Part shown: piece after piece, positions 21,265 through 22,182 of the stretch
Layout of the letters: every line of letters begins with the position of its first letter
Position numbering within the stretch: position 1 is the stretch's first letter
Translations under genes and position numbers: made by a program
Source of the DNA: an uncultured Christensenellaceae bacterium
GTDB lineage: Bacteria > Bacillota > Clostridia > Christensenellales > Christensenellaceae
Length of the DNA stretch: 22,182 nucleotides
Reading direction: 5' to 3'
NCBI GenBank assembly: GCA_934373295.1
Contig: CAKROK010000035.1
Coordinates: 1 to 22,182 of the forward strand
The notes under the pieces: generated by a model
What the model saw: the letters and a program-made list of their open reading frames with translations, nothing else
What the model was told of the DNA's origin: nothing
Databases searched by the model: none

Positions 21265-21876
21265 ATGAAGCTAAAGGAAAGCGTAGTTGTCCCCGGTTAT
21301 GACGCGAGATGCGTCAAGGTAATGAAGGGCGAGTTTGTAAAGCTGATAGATATTGAAGGACAGCAGGTGGGCGACCTCATCGCCTATAAGATAGACGACA
21401 CGACAGAGCATTCATCCCCCGCGCATACGCGCTGTGCGCTTAAAAACGTTTACTTGAAGCTGGGCGACAGCCTGTATTCAAACCGCAGAAAGCCGCTCAT
21501 GAAGCTGGTCGAGGACACTGTAGGCGCGCACGACCTGCTCTATCCCGAATGCGACACGACGAGATACAACGTCGAGCTGGGCGTGGAGGGCTTCCACAGA
21601 AACTGCTATGACAACCTGATGGGCGAGTTAAGAAAGCTGGGCATTCGTCCGCAGGAGCTGCCCGAGCCGTTAAACGTATTCATGAACGTACCCGTTTTGG
21701 AGGACGGCTCTATCGCAATCGAGCTGCCCAAATCAAAGGCGGGTGACTACATGGTATTTGAGGCTTTAGAGGATCTCTACGTCCTCATGTCCTCCTGCTC
21801 AAACGACGTTCCCACTATGAAAACCAACGCAGGCAAGATAACGGACATGAGGATGGAGGTTTATACGGAGGATTGA
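21265..21876 (+). CDS. DUF1989 / urea carboxylase-associated family protein, second copy
   Basis: 203 residues, GGAGA before the ATG, 29 bases after copy one. Same motif set: QQVGDLIAYKIDD (33-45), SPAHTRCALKNVYL (51-64), LYSNRRKPLMKLVEDTVG, YPECDTTRY (93-101), GFHRNCYDN (109-117), LNVFMNVPV and SSCSND (176-181); candidate metal or catalytic residues C96, H111, C114, C178. It is closer than copy one to the general DUF1989 pattern (VEDTVGAHDLL, LPEPLNVFMNVPV), so it may be the catalytic partner of a heterodimer with copy one as the diverged subunit (inference). It is the last gene of the operon. Confidence 0.87.
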   Translation: MKLKESVVVPGYDARCVKVMKGEFVKLIDIEGQQVGDLIAYKIDDTTEHSSPAHTRCALKNVYLKLGDSLYSNRRKPLMKLVEDTVGAHDLLYPECDTTRYNVELGVEGFHRNCYDNLMGELRKLGIRPQELPEPLNVFMNVPVLEDGSIAIELPKSKAGDYMVFEALEDLYVLMSSCSNDVPTMKTNAGKITDMRMEVYTED

Positions 21877-21939
21877 GGTTATTCATGTGGTCATTAATTA
21901 GTTGATTAATTGGCCGAAGCTCCTATATACTTATTGCCG

Positions 21940-21982
21940 CACACCGGTACGGCGGAGAGATCGCTTAGGCGGTCTCTTTTTT
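21940..21982 (+). terminator. Terminator of the ABC-nitrilase-DUF1989 operon
   Basis: AGAGATCGC (about 21957-21965) pairs with GGCGGTCTCT followed by TTTTT; a second small hairpin (CCGC...GCGG) precedes it. It lies about 80 bases after the last stop. Confidence 0.75.
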
Positions 21983-22012
21983 GTTGGCAGAGATGTGTGG
22001 TTTTGGACGTTA

Positions 22013-22182
22013 AGTTAATTAAGAGGTTGCTTTGCTGCGCAAAGCTCCATCAAAGAGAATGGTTCAAGTCAGCAGTAAGTTTTTAAAGGCATTAGATTGA
22101 TTTGAAAGTAAACTATGTTTTAACTGAAAACCGTGGTTTTCAGACTTTCCCATAAGGAGGCAGTGCGCCTGACGGCGCAAGT
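22013..22182 (-). repeat. Repeat island G, cut by the window end
   Basis: The reversed GCTTTGC/GCAAAGC hairpin (about 22027-22047) is followed after 75 bases by CTGAAAACC-GT-GGTTTTCAG (22124-22143), CTTTCCCATAAGGAGGC and TGCGCC-TGAC-GGCGCA (22164-22179). It matches 6289-6440 (reversed) in the same order. A cloverleaf, if present, would lie beyond the edge. Confidence 0.75.

Overview
The window comes from a low-to-mid-GC bacterium, most likely a Firmicute of the class Clostridia. The grounds are the protein types (monofunctional aspartate kinase, short ACT-type SerA next to SerC, a RelQ-like alarmone synthetase, DUF1015, a family-3 amino-acid ABC importer), strong GGAGG ribosome binding sites and sigma-A-type promoters. 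I cannot name the genus. All gene calls rest on motifs read by eye.

Layout. 1-322: tail of a penicillin-binding protein. 729-1520: metal-dependent amidohydrolase. 2124-4805: DUF1015 protein and aspartate kinase, one operon. 5183-5857 (-): small alarmone synthetase. 6582-8829 (-): serC-serA operon. 9494-13358: five tightly overlapping genes (adenylate-forming ligase with a fused carrier domain, two PlsC-type acyltransferases, a free acyl carrier protein, an LRAT-fold protein), which look like an acyl-ACP-dependent lipid pathway. 14361-16133 (-): aspartyl-tRNA synthetase. 16504-21876: polar amino-acid ABC importer (binding protein, two permeases, ATPase) followed by a nitrilase-superfamily amidohydrolase and two tandem DUF1989 (urea-carboxylase-associated / carboxyguanidine-deiminase-like) proteins, plausibly uptake and nitrogen stripping of a guanidino, ureido or amide compound.

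The most unusual content lies between the genes. Most of the larger gaps hold copies of one modular repeat family. Its centre is a unit of about 135-145 nt that folds as a four-way-junction cloverleaf: an outer stem built on GCGGCGCAG/CTGCGCCGC encloses three long near-perfect hairpins. The junction sequences are nearly constant across five copies (418-560, 1630-1775, 4927-5060, 9058-9198, 13672-13805; both orientations), while hairpin interiors differ and remain complementary. Flanking modules (a GCTTTGC/GCAAAGC hairpin, a TGCGCC/GGCGCA hairpin, a CTGAAAACC/GGTTTTCAG palindrome, an ACGGTCT/AGACCGT palindrome) recur in a mosaic. At 6030/6031 the flanks are joined with no cloverleaf between them, an apparent empty or deleted site. 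No transposase is present.

A second oddity is beside aspS. Its 3' end is followed by diverged copies of itself at an exact 135-bp period. The complete extra copy still encodes an AspRS-like C-terminus and differs mainly at synonymous positions, suggesting displaced tails from related alleles rather than a decayed local duplication.
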